From contig JBBIMP010000018.1 in NCBI GenBank assembly GCA_037444305.1, positions 1 to 64,000 of the forward strand: 64,000 bases of DNA, read 5' to 3'. The translations under genes and the position numbers were made by a program. The notes under the pieces are model-generated. The model was not told where the DNA came from. It ran no database searches and worked only from the letters and a program-made list of their open reading frames with translations. Of the stretch, positions 17,315 through 25,748 are shown in pieces. The DNA comes from JBBIMP01 sp037444305. GTDB lineage: Bacteria > Acidobacteriota > UBA6911. Positions within the stretch are counted from its first letter, which is position 1, and every line of letters begins with the position of its first letter.

Positions 17315-18697
17315 CTAAAATGCATATCCCAGCAGGATGTTGAACTGGTTCTGGCCGTTGCGGGCCCTGGACTTGATCCACTGGTAGTCGCTCTTCACGA
17401 CGATTCCATGCGTCGGGTGGAACTCCAGGCCGGACGTGTGAAACTTCCGGTCCCTCTGCGGGTCGAGGACAAAGCCAGCGGGAACGCGGTCCTGGGTGTT
17501 CACCTTTTCGAAGCGGTAGTAGGGGGTCAGCCGGACCGACTCCGTGTGCCGGGCCAGGAGGTTGTATCCGAACTGGAGGAAGCCCCCCTGAAGAACTTCG
17601 CCGATGGAGTTGGCGCCGGTGAGGTTGCGGGCGCGGTTCAGATCGGCGACGTCTTCGAGCTCGGCGCGGGCATAGAGGGCCCGGACGTCGAAGCCGCGCA
17701 TCTGAACCTGGCCGTGCAGTTCGCCGATGGTGGTGCCGACCTTGATCTCGCGGCCGTTCAGGAGGTATTGGCCCTGGCCCGAGCCACCCCGGTAGAGGGA
17801 TCCCCCCGCCACCACGCCGGGCATCGGGGAGAAGTCCAGCCTCCCGACGAAGGCCATGTCGGTAGCCTTGGCGAAGGAGCCCTTCTGGCGGCCTCCGCGA
17901 AGGCCGGCGGCGCTGAACCCGGCGGCGTCCAGGCCGTTGACTACGTAGGCGCGGTATTCGAACCTGCCGGCCGATCCGAGAAAGCCGAAGCCGTTTTCAC
18001 GCCAGGTCGCCGGGATGATGCGGGTTTCCGTTTCGCTGCGCCGCGCGCCGATGAAAGCGGTCGGCTCGTGGAACTCGTTGGTCAGCCCCATGGGAACCAG
18101 CAGCAGGCCGCCGCGCACGGTGAGGTGATCGTTCGCCAGGTAGTCGAGGTATACGAACTCGGGGGCGACGGTGCCGGATTTGCCGGTGTCGGCGTGTTCG
18201 AATTCGATCTCGGAGTTGAAAACGAACTTGTCGTTGAAACGGTAGCCGGCGTAGATGACCGCGCGGAGAAAGTCGAGTTGCGAGCCCTTGCGCAGCTTGC
18301 TCCCATTCTCGAGTTGGCCGTCGAAGTTCTCGTAGAGCATTTCGCCGTAGCCTGCCAGCGAAACCCCGTGGCGCTTCCTGTAGACGGTGGCGGCCGAGGA
18401 GCCGAGACCGAGCGAACGGGCTCTCCCCTCGGTGATCTCGATGTCCGGCTCGCCGCTGCGGAGCTTCTCGACTTCTTCCGCCAGGACGTCCAGATGGCGC
18501 TGCATCTCAGCAGGCTGCGCCTCGGCCTTTTCCTCCCGGGCGGCCAGGAGCGCCTCGAGCCTCGCGATCCGGGCCTCCAGGGCCTGGATCTTCTGTTTGA
18601 GGTCCTCCTCCTGGGCAGGGCTCCATGAGGGTGCAAGGACGGCGGCAAACATCGCCGCCGCAACGATTGGACGGATCTTCTCCAAAACACTATTCAT
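17315..18697 (-). CDS. Outer-membrane porin with N-terminal coiled coil
   Basis: The start at ATG 18697 is preferred because GGGTGA precedes it; an in-frame ATG lies at 18709. A signal peptide ends near SPAQ. A coiled coil follows (LKQKIQALEARIARLEALL), then a beta-barrel with many amphipathic strands. PMGLTNEFHEPTAFIGA is typical of OprP/OprO-type porins, and the protein ends with aromatic GYAF. It opens the flavin operon, and a Fur-box-like site covers its promoter. Transport of an iron-related or anionic substrate across the outer membrane is inferred. Confidence 0.78.
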   Translation of the reverse strand: MNSVLEKIRPIVAAAMFAAVLAPSWSPAQEEDLKQKIQALEARIARLEALLAAREEKAEAQPAEMQRHLDVLAEEVEKLRSGEPDIEITEGRARSLGLGSSAATVYRKRHGVSLAGYGEMLYENFDGQLENGSKLRKGSQLDFLRAVIYAGYRFNDKFVFNSEIEFEHADTGKSGTVAPEFVYLDYLANDHLTVRGGLLLVPMGLTNEFHEPTAFIGARRSETETRIIPATWRENGFGFLGSAGRFEYRAYVVNGLDAAGFSAAGLRGGRQKGSFAKATDMAFVGRLDFSPMPGVVAGGSLYRGGSGQGQYLLNGREIKVGTTIGELHGQVQMRGFDVRALYARAELEDVADLNRARNLTGANSIGEVLQGGFLQFGYNLLARHTESVRLTPYYRFEKVNTQDRVPAGFVLDPQRDRKFHTSGLEFHPTHGIVVKSDYQWIKSRARNGQNQFNILLGYAF

Positions 18698-18730
18698 AAC
18701 ATCACCCATATCAAGATTTTCACGCTATTA

Positions 18731-18779
18731 TGAAAATCAATTTCAGGAAACACTATAAGCGCGGGAATTCCTCTGTCAA
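18731..18779 (-). promoter_or_regulatory. Promoter with Fur-box-like operator for the porin/flavin operon
   Basis: On the minus strand TTGACA (18779-18774) and TATAGT (18757-18752) are spaced by 16 bases. Directly downstream is TGAAATTGATTTTCA (18745-18731), an inverted repeat matching 11 of 14 informative positions of the 7-1-7 Fur site TGATAATnATTATCA. It covers the expected transcription start, a standard repressor position. Confidence 0.6.
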
Positions 18780-18841
18780 GAAAATTATGATTTGACTAGT
18801 AATTGCCTGCGGGAAGGTTCAGACGTCTTTGTGCTTGTTGG

Positions 18842-18880
18842 TGCCTTTGTGGTGAAGGGTCGAGATCAACCACAAAGGCA
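18842..18880. repeat. 12-base inverted repeat
   Basis: TGCCTTTGTGGT (18842-18853) and ACCACAAAGGCA (18869-18880) are exact complements around a 15-base loop. It lies just past the 3' end of the following minus-strand gene and could act as a factor-dependent termination or RNA-stability hairpin. No T-run follows. Confidence 0.5.
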
Positions 18881-18896
18881 TCAAGGTTCATGGAGT

Positions 18897-19613
18897 TCAC
18901 CAGACGAGTTCGAACTCGTACTTGTCCTGGCCGTGCTTGGTGTCGCTGATCCGGATCACAGCCGTGAAGCCGTTGTCCGGGGACGGATGCTGCACTACTT
19001 CGAGGGATCCCCTGCCGTCGAGCTTGCGCAATCCGAGTTCGACGCGCCGCTGCGGCAGCGCGGAGGTAAACTGGAACGTCACGTTGGTGGCATGGAATCC
19101 GGAAACGGTCCGCACGTCCGCCTCCGCTCCCTGCACGAACACATGAACCTCCCCGTCGACCGTTCCCTTCCAGCGCAGCCGCCCGGTGATCTTCTTTTCC
19201 GGCACCGGCTCCACCGGCTGCCATTGGGAGGGGCTCAGTTCGCGCGAGATGTCTTCCAGCACCCGCTGCATGTCCTGGAGCTGCCGCCTGCCGTGGGAAT
19301 ATCTTTCGGCGGCGCGGAGCTGGCCTGAGACAATGGCCACCGCGTCCCGGAGTTCCGACTCGGGGCGGCGGTCGTAGGCCATCCGCCGGAGGAGGCCGGC
19401 GCCGGCGTTAATCTGCTGCGCCAGGAACAGGACTTCGACGTCCTGCCGGTTGCCGCGGCCGCGGTTGTTGAAGCCGCGGTAGCTGTCTGCGAAGAATTCC
19501 TCTGCCATCCGCGCCAGCCTGTCGACCCGGGTTTCGAAATACCGGGCCTCGGCGGCCGGCATCAGGCCGATGCAGAAGGCCAACCCGAGCAATGCCTTGA
19601 ATGTGCTTTTCAT
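18897..19613 (-). CDS. Secreted protein of unknown function
   Basis: The 238-residue product starts MKSTFKALLGLAFCIG, a signal peptide ending near AEA. A helical part rich in Arg and Gln follows (RQDVEVLFLAQQINAG). The C-terminal beta-rich part begins around KKITGRLRWKGTVDGEVHV and ends KYEFELVW. I recognise no named family. It is preceded by an M14 peptidase gene on the same strand, about 120 bases away. The signal peptide supports export, and nothing more can be said from sequence. Confidence 0.6.
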   Translation of the reverse strand: MKSTFKALLGLAFCIGLMPAAEARYFETRVDRLARMAEEFFADSYRGFNNRGRGNRQDVEVLFLAQQINAGAGLLRRMAYDRRPESELRDAVAIVSGQLRAAERYSHGRRQLQDMQRVLEDISRELSPSQWQPVEPVPEKKITGRLRWKGTVDGEVHVFVQGAEADVRTVSGFHATNVTFQFTSALPQRRVELGLRKLDGRGSLEVVQHPSPDNGFTAVIRISDTKHGQDKYEFELVW

Positions 19614-19737
19614 GACCCACCTCCGCTGCCGTTTCGCCCGGCGATTGCCTGCTCGATCTATTGGATGAGGCGGCCGGTCTGAAGTTGCCGGCCGCCTCAA
19701 TTTTCCCCTCCACGGAGGCACAAAGGTGGGTCGGTTG

Positions 19738-21483
19738 CTACTTCAGGGAGATCTCCCGGCTGTCGGTTCCGCCCTTTTCGGAGATCACCCGGACCGTCGC
19801 GCGCGGCTCGCCTCTGCCGTCCGCTTTCACCATCCACTCGGCCTTGACCGCGGGGGCGCGGTTGCCGGCGATGTGGCCCAGGTCGGCCGTCGCCTTGCCC
19901 ATGACGAGCGTGGCGCCGGTGAGTTCGAGAACGGCCTTGACGGTGCGCGCCGTCTCGTTGCGGATGGCCTGCCGTGTGACGTTGGTGGGGAGGTGGCCTT
20001 CGTTGTGCACCGATGCTTCGATCCGGATGTAGCCCGCGTCCCCCTTTGTGGCCTTCACATCGGCGATGCGCACCAAGGGCGACATCGAGACGAGGTACAG
20101 GTTCCACTCGGTGTGTTTCTTGAGGAAGTCCTCGAACACGGGACCCGGGTAACACATCAGGTTGGTGTAAGTCTTGCGGGCGGGATCGTAGAGCTTCGAT
20201 ATGAAGCCGCCGATTTCGACCTCGCCGAGCTGCGGGTGCTTGTAGGGTTTCCAGTCGACGAAGATCTTTCCGCCGAGTTCGGTGTCGTTCCATTTCATCT
20301 GCTCGGCCGGCGTCACGGTGCCGTTCTTGTCGTAGTCGCAGAAGGGGACGAGCGAACCCATTTCCGGAACCCAGCTGAAAACGCCGTAGTGTTCGTAGGC
20401 CCAGGCCATGAACACGCCCCAGATGGCGCCGCCGCGCGGCGGTTCGCCGCGGCCGTACACGTTGCGCACCGGCTGCTTGTTAATGATCTCGGTGTACTTC
20501 CGGCCGAAAAGCTCGAAGACGGCGTTGTCCTCGGGCGCCATCTGCTCTTCGATGCCGGTGATCGGGTCGAACTTGCGGTGGGTGGGCGGGCGGTAGAGGA
20601 AGTTGCCCGCCATGTGGTGGTTGACGACGCCGGTGATGTTTTTGTGGGCGAACAGGAACTCCGTCACGGCGCGCGCCTCCGGTTCGGACAGCGGGTAGGG
20701 GCCGGCGCCGTTCTGGATGTACTCCTGCTGCCAGTCGATCGGCCAGTTGCGGTTGATGTCCAGGCCGCCGACTCCGTCCTCGTTGTAGCGGCCGTCGTTG
20801 TCGTTGTCGATTCCTTCGGAGTAGACGCGCCAGCCGCAGGTCTCGCCTTCACGGCAGCTCACCATGAGCCGCGGGTCGTCCGGGGAAATCTTCATGTTCC
20901 CGCGCGGGTCGCGCACGCGCATCTGGGTGATGTGGCCGTCGCCGTTCAGATCCTCGGGCGGGTCTTCGTCCAGGGCGCCGTCGCCATCGGTGTCGTGCGG
21001 GCGGACGCTGCTGCGCATGCCGTCCGGTTTGGTCAGGTAGTGGTCGGAGCCGTCGGGATTCAGCTTGGGCATAACATAGACGGTTCGCGTGTCCACCAGC
21101 CGGGTGATGGCTTCGTCCCTCCCGTAGCCCTTGACCAGCGTGTCGATGGTCTTGAGGCAGACCTCGGCGCCCATCACTTCGCTGGCGTGCAGGTTGCCGT
21201 CGAACCAGTACCCCGGCTTTTCGAGCGGCTTGCCGAGCGACTGGTTGGTGATTTCGAGTACCAGCAGGTCATTTCCCAGGTAACTCTTCCCGATTTTGTG
21301 CAGCTTCGTGATGCCGGGATAGGCGCGCGCGACGGCCTCCAGGTAGGCGGCCGTTTCGGCGAAGGTGTGGTTATGGTCGAACGTGAGGTCGGTCGACTGG
21401 GCCGTGCCCGCCTGTGGGGACGAGGCGAGGGCGAGCAGCGGGATAAGGCAGAGCGGCAGTGCAATTATCTTCCATCCACGCAT
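19738..21483 (-). CDS. Secreted M14-family zinc carboxypeptidase
   Basis: The 581-residue protein has a signal peptide (IIALPLCLIPLLALASS) and a peptidase domain. Zinc ligands appear as HASE (in DGNLHASEVMG) and in VVNHHMAGNF. Substrate-binding residues appear in DINRNWPIDW, and the catalytic Glu is in WVPEMGSL. A stretch of Asp-rich loops (DTDGDGALDEDPPEDLNGDG) looks like a calcium-binding insert. A C-terminal beta domain follows. Such enzymes trim peptides outside the cell. It is part of a minus-strand run with a small membrane protein gene upstream. Confidence 0.85.
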   Translation of the reverse strand: MRGWKIIALPLCLIPLLALASSPQAGTAQSTDLTFDHNHTFAETAAYLEAVARAYPGITKLHKIGKSYLGNDLLVLEITNQSLGKPLEKPGYWFDGNLHASEVMGAEVCLKTIDTLVKGYGRDEAITRLVDTRTVYVMPKLNPDGSDHYLTKPDGMRSSVRPHDTDGDGALDEDPPEDLNGDGHITQMRVRDPRGNMKISPDDPRLMVSCREGETCGWRVYSEGIDNDNDGRYNEDGVGGLDINRNWPIDWQQEYIQNGAGPYPLSEPEARAVTEFLFAHKNITGVVNHHMAGNFLYRPPTHRKFDPITGIEEQMAPEDNAVFELFGRKYTEIINKQPVRNVYGRGEPPRGGAIWGVFMAWAYEHYGVFSWVPEMGSLVPFCDYDKNGTVTPAEQMKWNDTELGGKIFVDWKPYKHPQLGEVEIGGFISKLYDPARKTYTNLMCYPGPVFEDFLKKHTEWNLYLVSMSPLVRIADVKATKGDAGYIRIEASVHNEGHLPTNVTRQAIRNETARTVKAVLELTGATLVMGKATADLGHIAGNRAPAVKAEWMVKADGRGEPRATVRVISEKGGTDSREISLK

Positions 21484-21532
21484 GGCTTATATTCCTCCAG
21501 AACGTTGGTTTTCGAACAGCTCGGGCCTGGCG

Positions 21533-21970
21533 TCATCTGAAGTCGCGGGCCGAAATGACCATGGCGAGAGCCAGAACGATCAGAAGCAATCCGGGCACTT
21601 CGGAACCCGGACGGATTCCGAGCAAATGAACCCGCAGCAGCGAGAGCACAGCGCCCGTTCCAAGGGAAAGGAGCATCGCGTAGCGGGCCCACCTCTGGCG
21701 GCGGCGGAAGCCGCTCGCGGCCACCCAGGCAAATAGGACTCCGAAGGAGAAGGCATAAAATGCCGCCGTGGCGCGGCGGCCGCGCAGGGCGGCCGGCAGC
21801 CCGGGATCGACCTCGGCGAGGCGCGAAAGGCTGATCCCGGCAATCGGGTCGTCCGGCGCGTGATAGGCGGTGTACAGCGAAATCGCAGCCCCCAGGGCGA
21901 TGATCGCCCCCAGAAGGGTGAGCGTAATCCAGGCGATGGTGAGCGACAGGGATTTCTTGTCCTGTTCCAT
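21533..21970 (-). CDS. Small integral membrane protein
   Basis: The 145-residue product has about four transmembrane stretches (LTIAWITLTLLGAIIALGAA, FYAFSFGVLFAWVAASGF, YAMLLSLGTGAVLSLLRVHL, LLLIVLALAMVI). I recognise no family, and no catalytic residues stand out. It precedes the M14 peptidase gene by 49 bases on the same strand and may be co-transcribed with it. Confidence 0.6.
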   Translation of the reverse strand: MEQDKKSLSLTIAWITLTLLGAIIALGAAISLYTAYHAPDDPIAGISLSRLAEVDPGLPAALRGRRATAAFYAFSFGVLFAWVAASGFRRRQRWARYAMLLSLGTGAVLSLLRVHLLGIRPGSEVPGLLLIVLALAMVISARDFR

Positions 21971-22001
21971 GAAGGGTTCCTCCCGGTGTGAATGGCGACA
22001 A

Positions 22002-22726
22002 TCTTATGCCTGAAAGGGGGGCAAGCGCTACAATTTACGGATGAACAACTTCAAGATCGTGAACGAAAGCGGCGGCCCCTCCATATCAAAAACCCGGGCG
22101 GGAATTGACCGCCAACCTTGTGCTGGAAATCCAACACGCTGCGCTCGACTTGTTGGATTTCAAGCAGTCATGGGTGCCGAGTTCCCCTCTCGCCGCGTGC
22201 CGGGTTGTCCATCCATGTTATTAATAATGTTATAGTTACATCGTCCAGTTCAGCAGAACCGCTGTTTTGGCAAGCCGTTTGCAAGTAATGGTTGGTGTGC
22301 GAGGGGAGACAGCCCTTTTGCCCAATTGCTGTGATAAGCCGCAAAAGCGATAGCGCCGGAAGAGCCGGCAAGGTCGCGGGCAGCCCCCCAGGGCCGTCTC
22401 CCTTGGCAATCTTGATTCGAGGAAGCAACCCGAATTCCAAACCCTCATAACGGTCCAGGATCGGATTTGGACGGCTGCATTTGAAGCTGAGAATCCTAGC
22501 CGTGCCTATATCTGCAGAGCGTGCTTGCCGGCCGGGATTCCACGGAGCCCGGAGCGATAGCGACGGGTCGCGTGGCCTGATTGGGCAATCCGAGCGCATG
22601 CGATGGGATCAACATACTTCCGGCAGACCTTGCCAAAGATTTGTTTCAAAAAAGCGGATACGAAGCCATAATACGGCTTTTGCGGGGATCCGGCTTTGAA
22701 CCCCGCAAGTGGGGAGAACCAGGGCA
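22002..22726. other. 725-base gap with no supported gene; contains a strong hairpin
   Basis: Open frames here lack a family match or a ribosome binding site. TGCTGGAAATCCAACA (22121-22136) and TGTTGGATTTCAAGCA (22151-22166) form a 16-pair hairpin with one mismatch and a 14-base loop. An AT-rich patch stands near 22215-22245. I see no promoter I can defend. Confidence 0.5.
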
Positions 22727-23812
22727 ATGTCGCATCCGCTTGAGCTTTCCGGCCAGACGGCTGAGCGTTTTAAGGGATTGAAATACCTGATCGGCAACAC
22801 GCCGATGCTGGCCATCCGCTTTTCATACCGGGGATCGGAGCGGGTGATCTACGCCAAGGCGGAAAGCGCCAACATGACCGGCAGCATAAAGGACCGGATG
22901 GCGTTTCACATTATCCAGCAGGCCTACGCCGAAGGAACTATCAAGCCCGGCGACCAGATCGCCGAGGCGACGAGCGGCAATACAGGCATCGCGTTTGCCG
23001 CCCTGGGACGCGCCCTGGGGCATCCCGTGACGATTTTCATGCCCGACTGGATGAGCCGGGAAAGGGTGGAGCTGATCCGCAGCCTGGGCGCCAGCATCGT
23101 CCCGGTCACCCACGAGGAAGGCGGTTTCCTGGGCAGCATAGCCAAAACCGAGGAGTTGGCCCGGCAGGAGGAAAATGTCTTTCTGCCCAGGCAGTTCTCC
23201 AACGAAGCCAACATCGCTGCCCACGAGGAAACCACGGGCCCGGAGATCTGGTGGCAGCTCAGATTCAGGCAGCTGGAGCCGGACGCTTTCGTCGCCGGCG
23301 TGGGCACCGGGGGAACCGTGATGGGTGTCGGTCGATTCCTCCGGTCGAAGAATCCCTCGATCCGCGTGCACCCCCTGCAGCCCGCCGAATCCCCGACCCT
23401 TTCCGCCGGGCACAAGGTCGGCAAGCACCGGATCCAGGGAATCTCCGACGAGTTTGTCCCGGCAATCGTGAAACTCGACCAACTGGACGAGGTCGTCAGC
23501 GTGAACGACGGGGACGCCATCCTGATAGCGCAGAAGCTGGCGGCGCAGCTGGGTCTTGCGGTCGGCATCTCATCCGGCGCCAATTTCCTCGGAGCCTTGA
23601 AGGTTCAGGAGGAGCTCGGTCCGGACGCCGTGGTGGTCACCGTTTTTGCCGACGACAACAAGAAATATCTCAGTACCGACCTGCTGCGCCAGGAGCCGCC
23701 CAAGGACGGATTTCTCTCGCCGGGAATCGAGCTGCTCGGGTTCGACTCGTTCAAGCGCGTCTGCCAGATCTGCTGTGACCTGCCCGAATGCAACCAGCGC
23801 CTTCCCGGTTGA
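22727..23812 (+). CDS. Cysteine synthase/cystathionine beta-synthase-like PLP enzyme
   Basis: The ATG at 22727 follows GGGGAG. The protein has GNTPML, the PLP Lys in TGSIKDRMAFH, EATSGNTGIAF, the phosphate loop GVGTGGTVMG and GISSGANFLGAL. These mark the O-acetylserine sulfhydrylase/CBS fold, which joins a beta-carbon acceptor to sulfide or homocysteine. It is longer than CysK, and the C-terminal tail reads VCQICCDLPECNQ, four Cys that could bind a metal or sense redox. The substrate is not settled. Cysteine synthesis is the most likely use. It is a single gene. Confidence 0.8.
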   Translation: MSHPLELSGQTAERFKGLKYLIGNTPMLAIRFSYRGSERVIYAKAESANMTGSIKDRMAFHIIQQAYAEGTIKPGDQIAEATSGNTGIAFAALGRALGHPVTIFMPDWMSRERVELIRSLGASIVPVTHEEGGFLGSIAKTEELARQEENVFLPRQFSNEANIAAHEETTGPEIWWQLRFRQLEPDAFVAGVGTGGTVMGVGRFLRSKNPSIRVHPLQPAESPTLSAGHKVGKHRIQGISDEFVPAIVKLDQLDEVVSVNDGDAILIAQKLAAQLGLAVGISSGANFLGALKVQEELGPDAVVVTVFADDNKKYLSTDLLRQEPPKDGFLSPGIELLGFDSFKRVCQICCDLPECNQRLPG

Positions 23813-23927
23813 CAGTGCGGGAAGGGCGTATTGCGCGGTCTTTGGACAAAATCCCCACACAGGCTAAGTACGCCGAAGGAGTCCCACAGAATGCCCAAAA
23901 AAGGCAAACCAAAAGCGAAAAGCAAGT

Positions 23928-24091
23928 GTTACGCCGCGGATTGAATCAGAGACGTGAGCAAGCCTGCGGACGAGATCCTCAAAACCATCGCGAAAGAGGA
24001 TATCAGATACGAGATTTCCACTCTTGTTGGGCATCCCAGATGGGAATGCCGCGGGAAACGCTCACGTCTCGGATTCAATCCGCGGCGTAAC
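23928..24091. repeat. Palindromic element with 32-base inverted ends
   Basis: GTTACGCCGCGGATTGAATC plus 12 more bases at 23928-23959 recurs inverted at 24060-24091 with a single mismatch. The 100-base centre holds a small hairpin (GGGCATCCCA/TGGGAATGCC). It has the shape of a short non-coding mobile or palindromic repeat and lies just before an IS21-type transposase remnant. Neither target duplications nor a second copy is visible in this window. Confidence 0.6.
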
Positions 24092-24175
24092 AGCACCGGC
24101 GGCGGTCGCCGGAGGCGGTAGAACTTCTCTTGACTCCGAGCGCATTCAGCGCTCGCAGTGGAGCAAGGGGGGAGG

Positions 24176-24508
24176 ATGTTGGGAATGCTCAAGAGACATG
24201 AAATCAAGGTTTTACTCAATGCCGGACACTCACAGACTGAAGTTGCCCGCCTGGCCGGCATCTCACTTCGTTCGGTCAAACGCATCGCAAAAGAAGAGGC
24301 CATCACGCATGTCGACGATCATGCTCGGCGCCGGGACTGCGGTATCGGCCAGCCAAACGTGGTTGGGAATTTCCGGAAATCTGTTGTAGCCGTCCTCGAA
24401 AAAGAACCAGGACTGAAGTCGGTCGAGATCCTGCGGCGGATGCGGCTGGAGGGATACAGCGGCGACACCCTTCAGGTTAACTTAGTGGGCGATGAGCGGA
24501 CAGTTTAG
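24176..24508 (+). pseudogene. IS21-type transposase N-terminal remnant
   Basis: The 110-codon frame begins MLGMLKRHEIKVLLNAGHSQ and has a helix-turn-helix (TEVARLAGISLRSVKRI). It then has VVAVLEKEPGLKSVEILRRM and RLEGYSG, the N-terminal DNA-binding part of IstA-like transposases. It then changes to unrelated residues and stops. Nothing resembling the DDE catalytic domain or an IstB ATPase follows. It is therefore a dead fragment. Confidence 0.65.
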
Positions 24509-24656
24509 GCAATGGAGGTGAGGGCAACGAAAATGTTGTTGGCATACCGTTTTTAAGCAGGGTAGCTTCCAGTCAAGCGGGTGGGTTTTGATGCCGCGTC
24601 TCCCGCGAATTCATCCAACTCAGCCGGCGGACATATTCGTTGCAAGCAGCGCAAGC

Positions 24657-24893
24657 TTACAGATCGTAGTGTTTGTACAAGGTATCGATTTGGCCCGCTA
24701 CAACAACCGCCACGGCCCCCTTTTGGATTCGGTTGAGAGAACGGATAACCTCTCGGACCCTTTTCCCGGACAGCCTGTACTTTGTCGCGCCTCCCGGAGC
24801 ATTTTCGGGCAGGCCAAGAGCTAGAACAAGTTCCACATCCAGCTTATGGAACCCCCTCTGCCTCATGCGCATCTCAGCGTGTTTTGAAAGCAT
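24657..24893 (-). CDS. DUF4258-type small protein, probable toxin
   Basis: The 78-residue protein reads SKHAEMRMRQRGFHKLDVEL and then TKYRLSGKRVREVIRSL. It ends with GAVAVVVAGQIDTLYKHYDL. The HAEMRMRQR motif with a later Arg/His set is typical of DUF4258, a family with RelE/BrnT-like small toxins. It follows the helix-turn-helix gene by 35 bases on the same strand. Toxin function is inferred from size, family shape and pairing. Confidence 0.6.
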   Translation of the reverse strand: MLSKHAEMRMRQRGFHKLDVELVLALGLPENAPGGATKYRLSGKRVREVIRSLNRIQKGAVAVVVAGQIDTLYKHYDL

Positions 24894-24928
24894 TTTTTCA
24901 TACCTCCAATGGATGAAGGCAAAGGCGA

Positions 24929-25663
24929 TTAATCACACTCCTGCGATTCTTTATTCTCAAAGAACTTGCGTTTCTCAATGGCGTCAACCAATCTCTTGAC
25001 CCAATAAATCCCAGGAACTTTGAGATTCTTAAGAGTGTCCTGCAGATCTCCAGAAGACTGATAAACATTGTCGCATGCGCGCTCGAAATCTCTGGCCTTT
25101 GACAAGACATTTTCTTTGTCTGCCTCTGTAATAAGCTCTTTTTTGAGCAGATCGTCGAGGTGCTTTTTCACTACATCGTATGCAATAAAGCCTGTGAGGT
25201 TTTCGACGACATCGAGAGCACTTGGATTGCTGCTCAGCACTATTTCCAGTGCATTACATGGTGTGAATTCCAGAGCGTTGATGTAGCATTCTAGGAAGTC
25301 CCGCTTAGATCCAACAAGGTACTTGATGAGATTAATGTGACGGACAACATCGACGGGGTAGAATCCAACGGAGCCCCTTTCCGTCTTCCGAATATTGCTG
25401 GTTCCCGATATCAGTTTCATCCCCACATATTTTTTGAAGGTGGGCGCTTTGACCACCATCCCCTTCTTGGCAAGAAGTTCCTGGATTTCTTTAAAAGTCA
25501 AACCCCGCTCTTGGTGCCTTTTTTCGAGCTCATCTAACTCATGCGATGTGAAGTAGCAGGAATGGGTAGCCAAGGATCTACGGTATTGTGGATCATTGAC
25601 GATGGTTCTTGATAGTACATCTCGAAGTTCGGCGTGTTGTTTTGCAAGATCATCTAGTCTCAT
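24929..25663 (-). CDS. MerR-like helix-turn-helix protein, probable antitoxin/regulator
   Basis: The 244-residue protein has a putative winged helix at about residues 55-110 (LTFKEIQELLAKKGMVVKAP, TFKKYVGMKLIS and YPVDVVRHINLIKYLV). It is followed by a long helical region rich in Lys, Asp and Glu. GGAGGG stands 9 bases before the ATG. A strong promoter with a palindrome over its -10 precedes it, pointing to self-repression. The pair with the DUF4258 gene suggests a toxin-antitoxin module. Base composition here is clearly more AT-rich than the flanks, a sign of transfer. Confidence 0.6.
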   Translation of the reverse strand: MRLDDLAKQHAELRDVLSRTIVNDPQYRRSLATHSCYFTSHELDELEKRHQERGLTFKEIQELLAKKGMVVKAPTFKKYVGMKLISGTSNIRKTERGSVGFYPVDVVRHINLIKYLVGSKRDFLECYINALEFTPCNALEIVLSSNPSALDVVENLTGFIAYDVVKKHLDDLLKKELITEADKENVLSKARDFERACDNVYQSSGDLQDTLKNLKVPGIYWVKRLVDAIEKRKFFENKESQECD

Positions 25664-25711
25664 ATTAGTTATCCCTCCAGGGTTATAATAGCTCTCATAG
25701 CTATCGAATAA

Positions 25712-25748
25712 TATACTGCAGTATAATTCATGTAACGTAGCCTGTCAA
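25712..25748 (-). promoter_or_regulatory. Strong promoter with 14-base perfect palindrome
   Basis: On the minus strand TTGACA (25748-25743), 17 bases and TATACT (25725-25720) form a near-consensus sigma-70 promoter. The palindrome TATACTGCAGTATA (25712-25725) includes the whole -10 box, an ideal place for a dimeric repressor such as the encoded helix-turn-helix protein. Confidence 0.75.

Noticed and set aside
19726..21540. Long plus-strand open frame opposite the M14 peptidase gene
   Set aside because: It has no family pattern and is the GC-rich antisense of a clear peptidase. The same holds for long antisense frames opposite the symporter, mutase, sigma-factor and rimP-nusA genes.
22168..22599. 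Minus-strand 143-residue open frame in the large gap
   Set aside because: No ribosome binding site, no family match and odd composition with many Pro and Arg residues.
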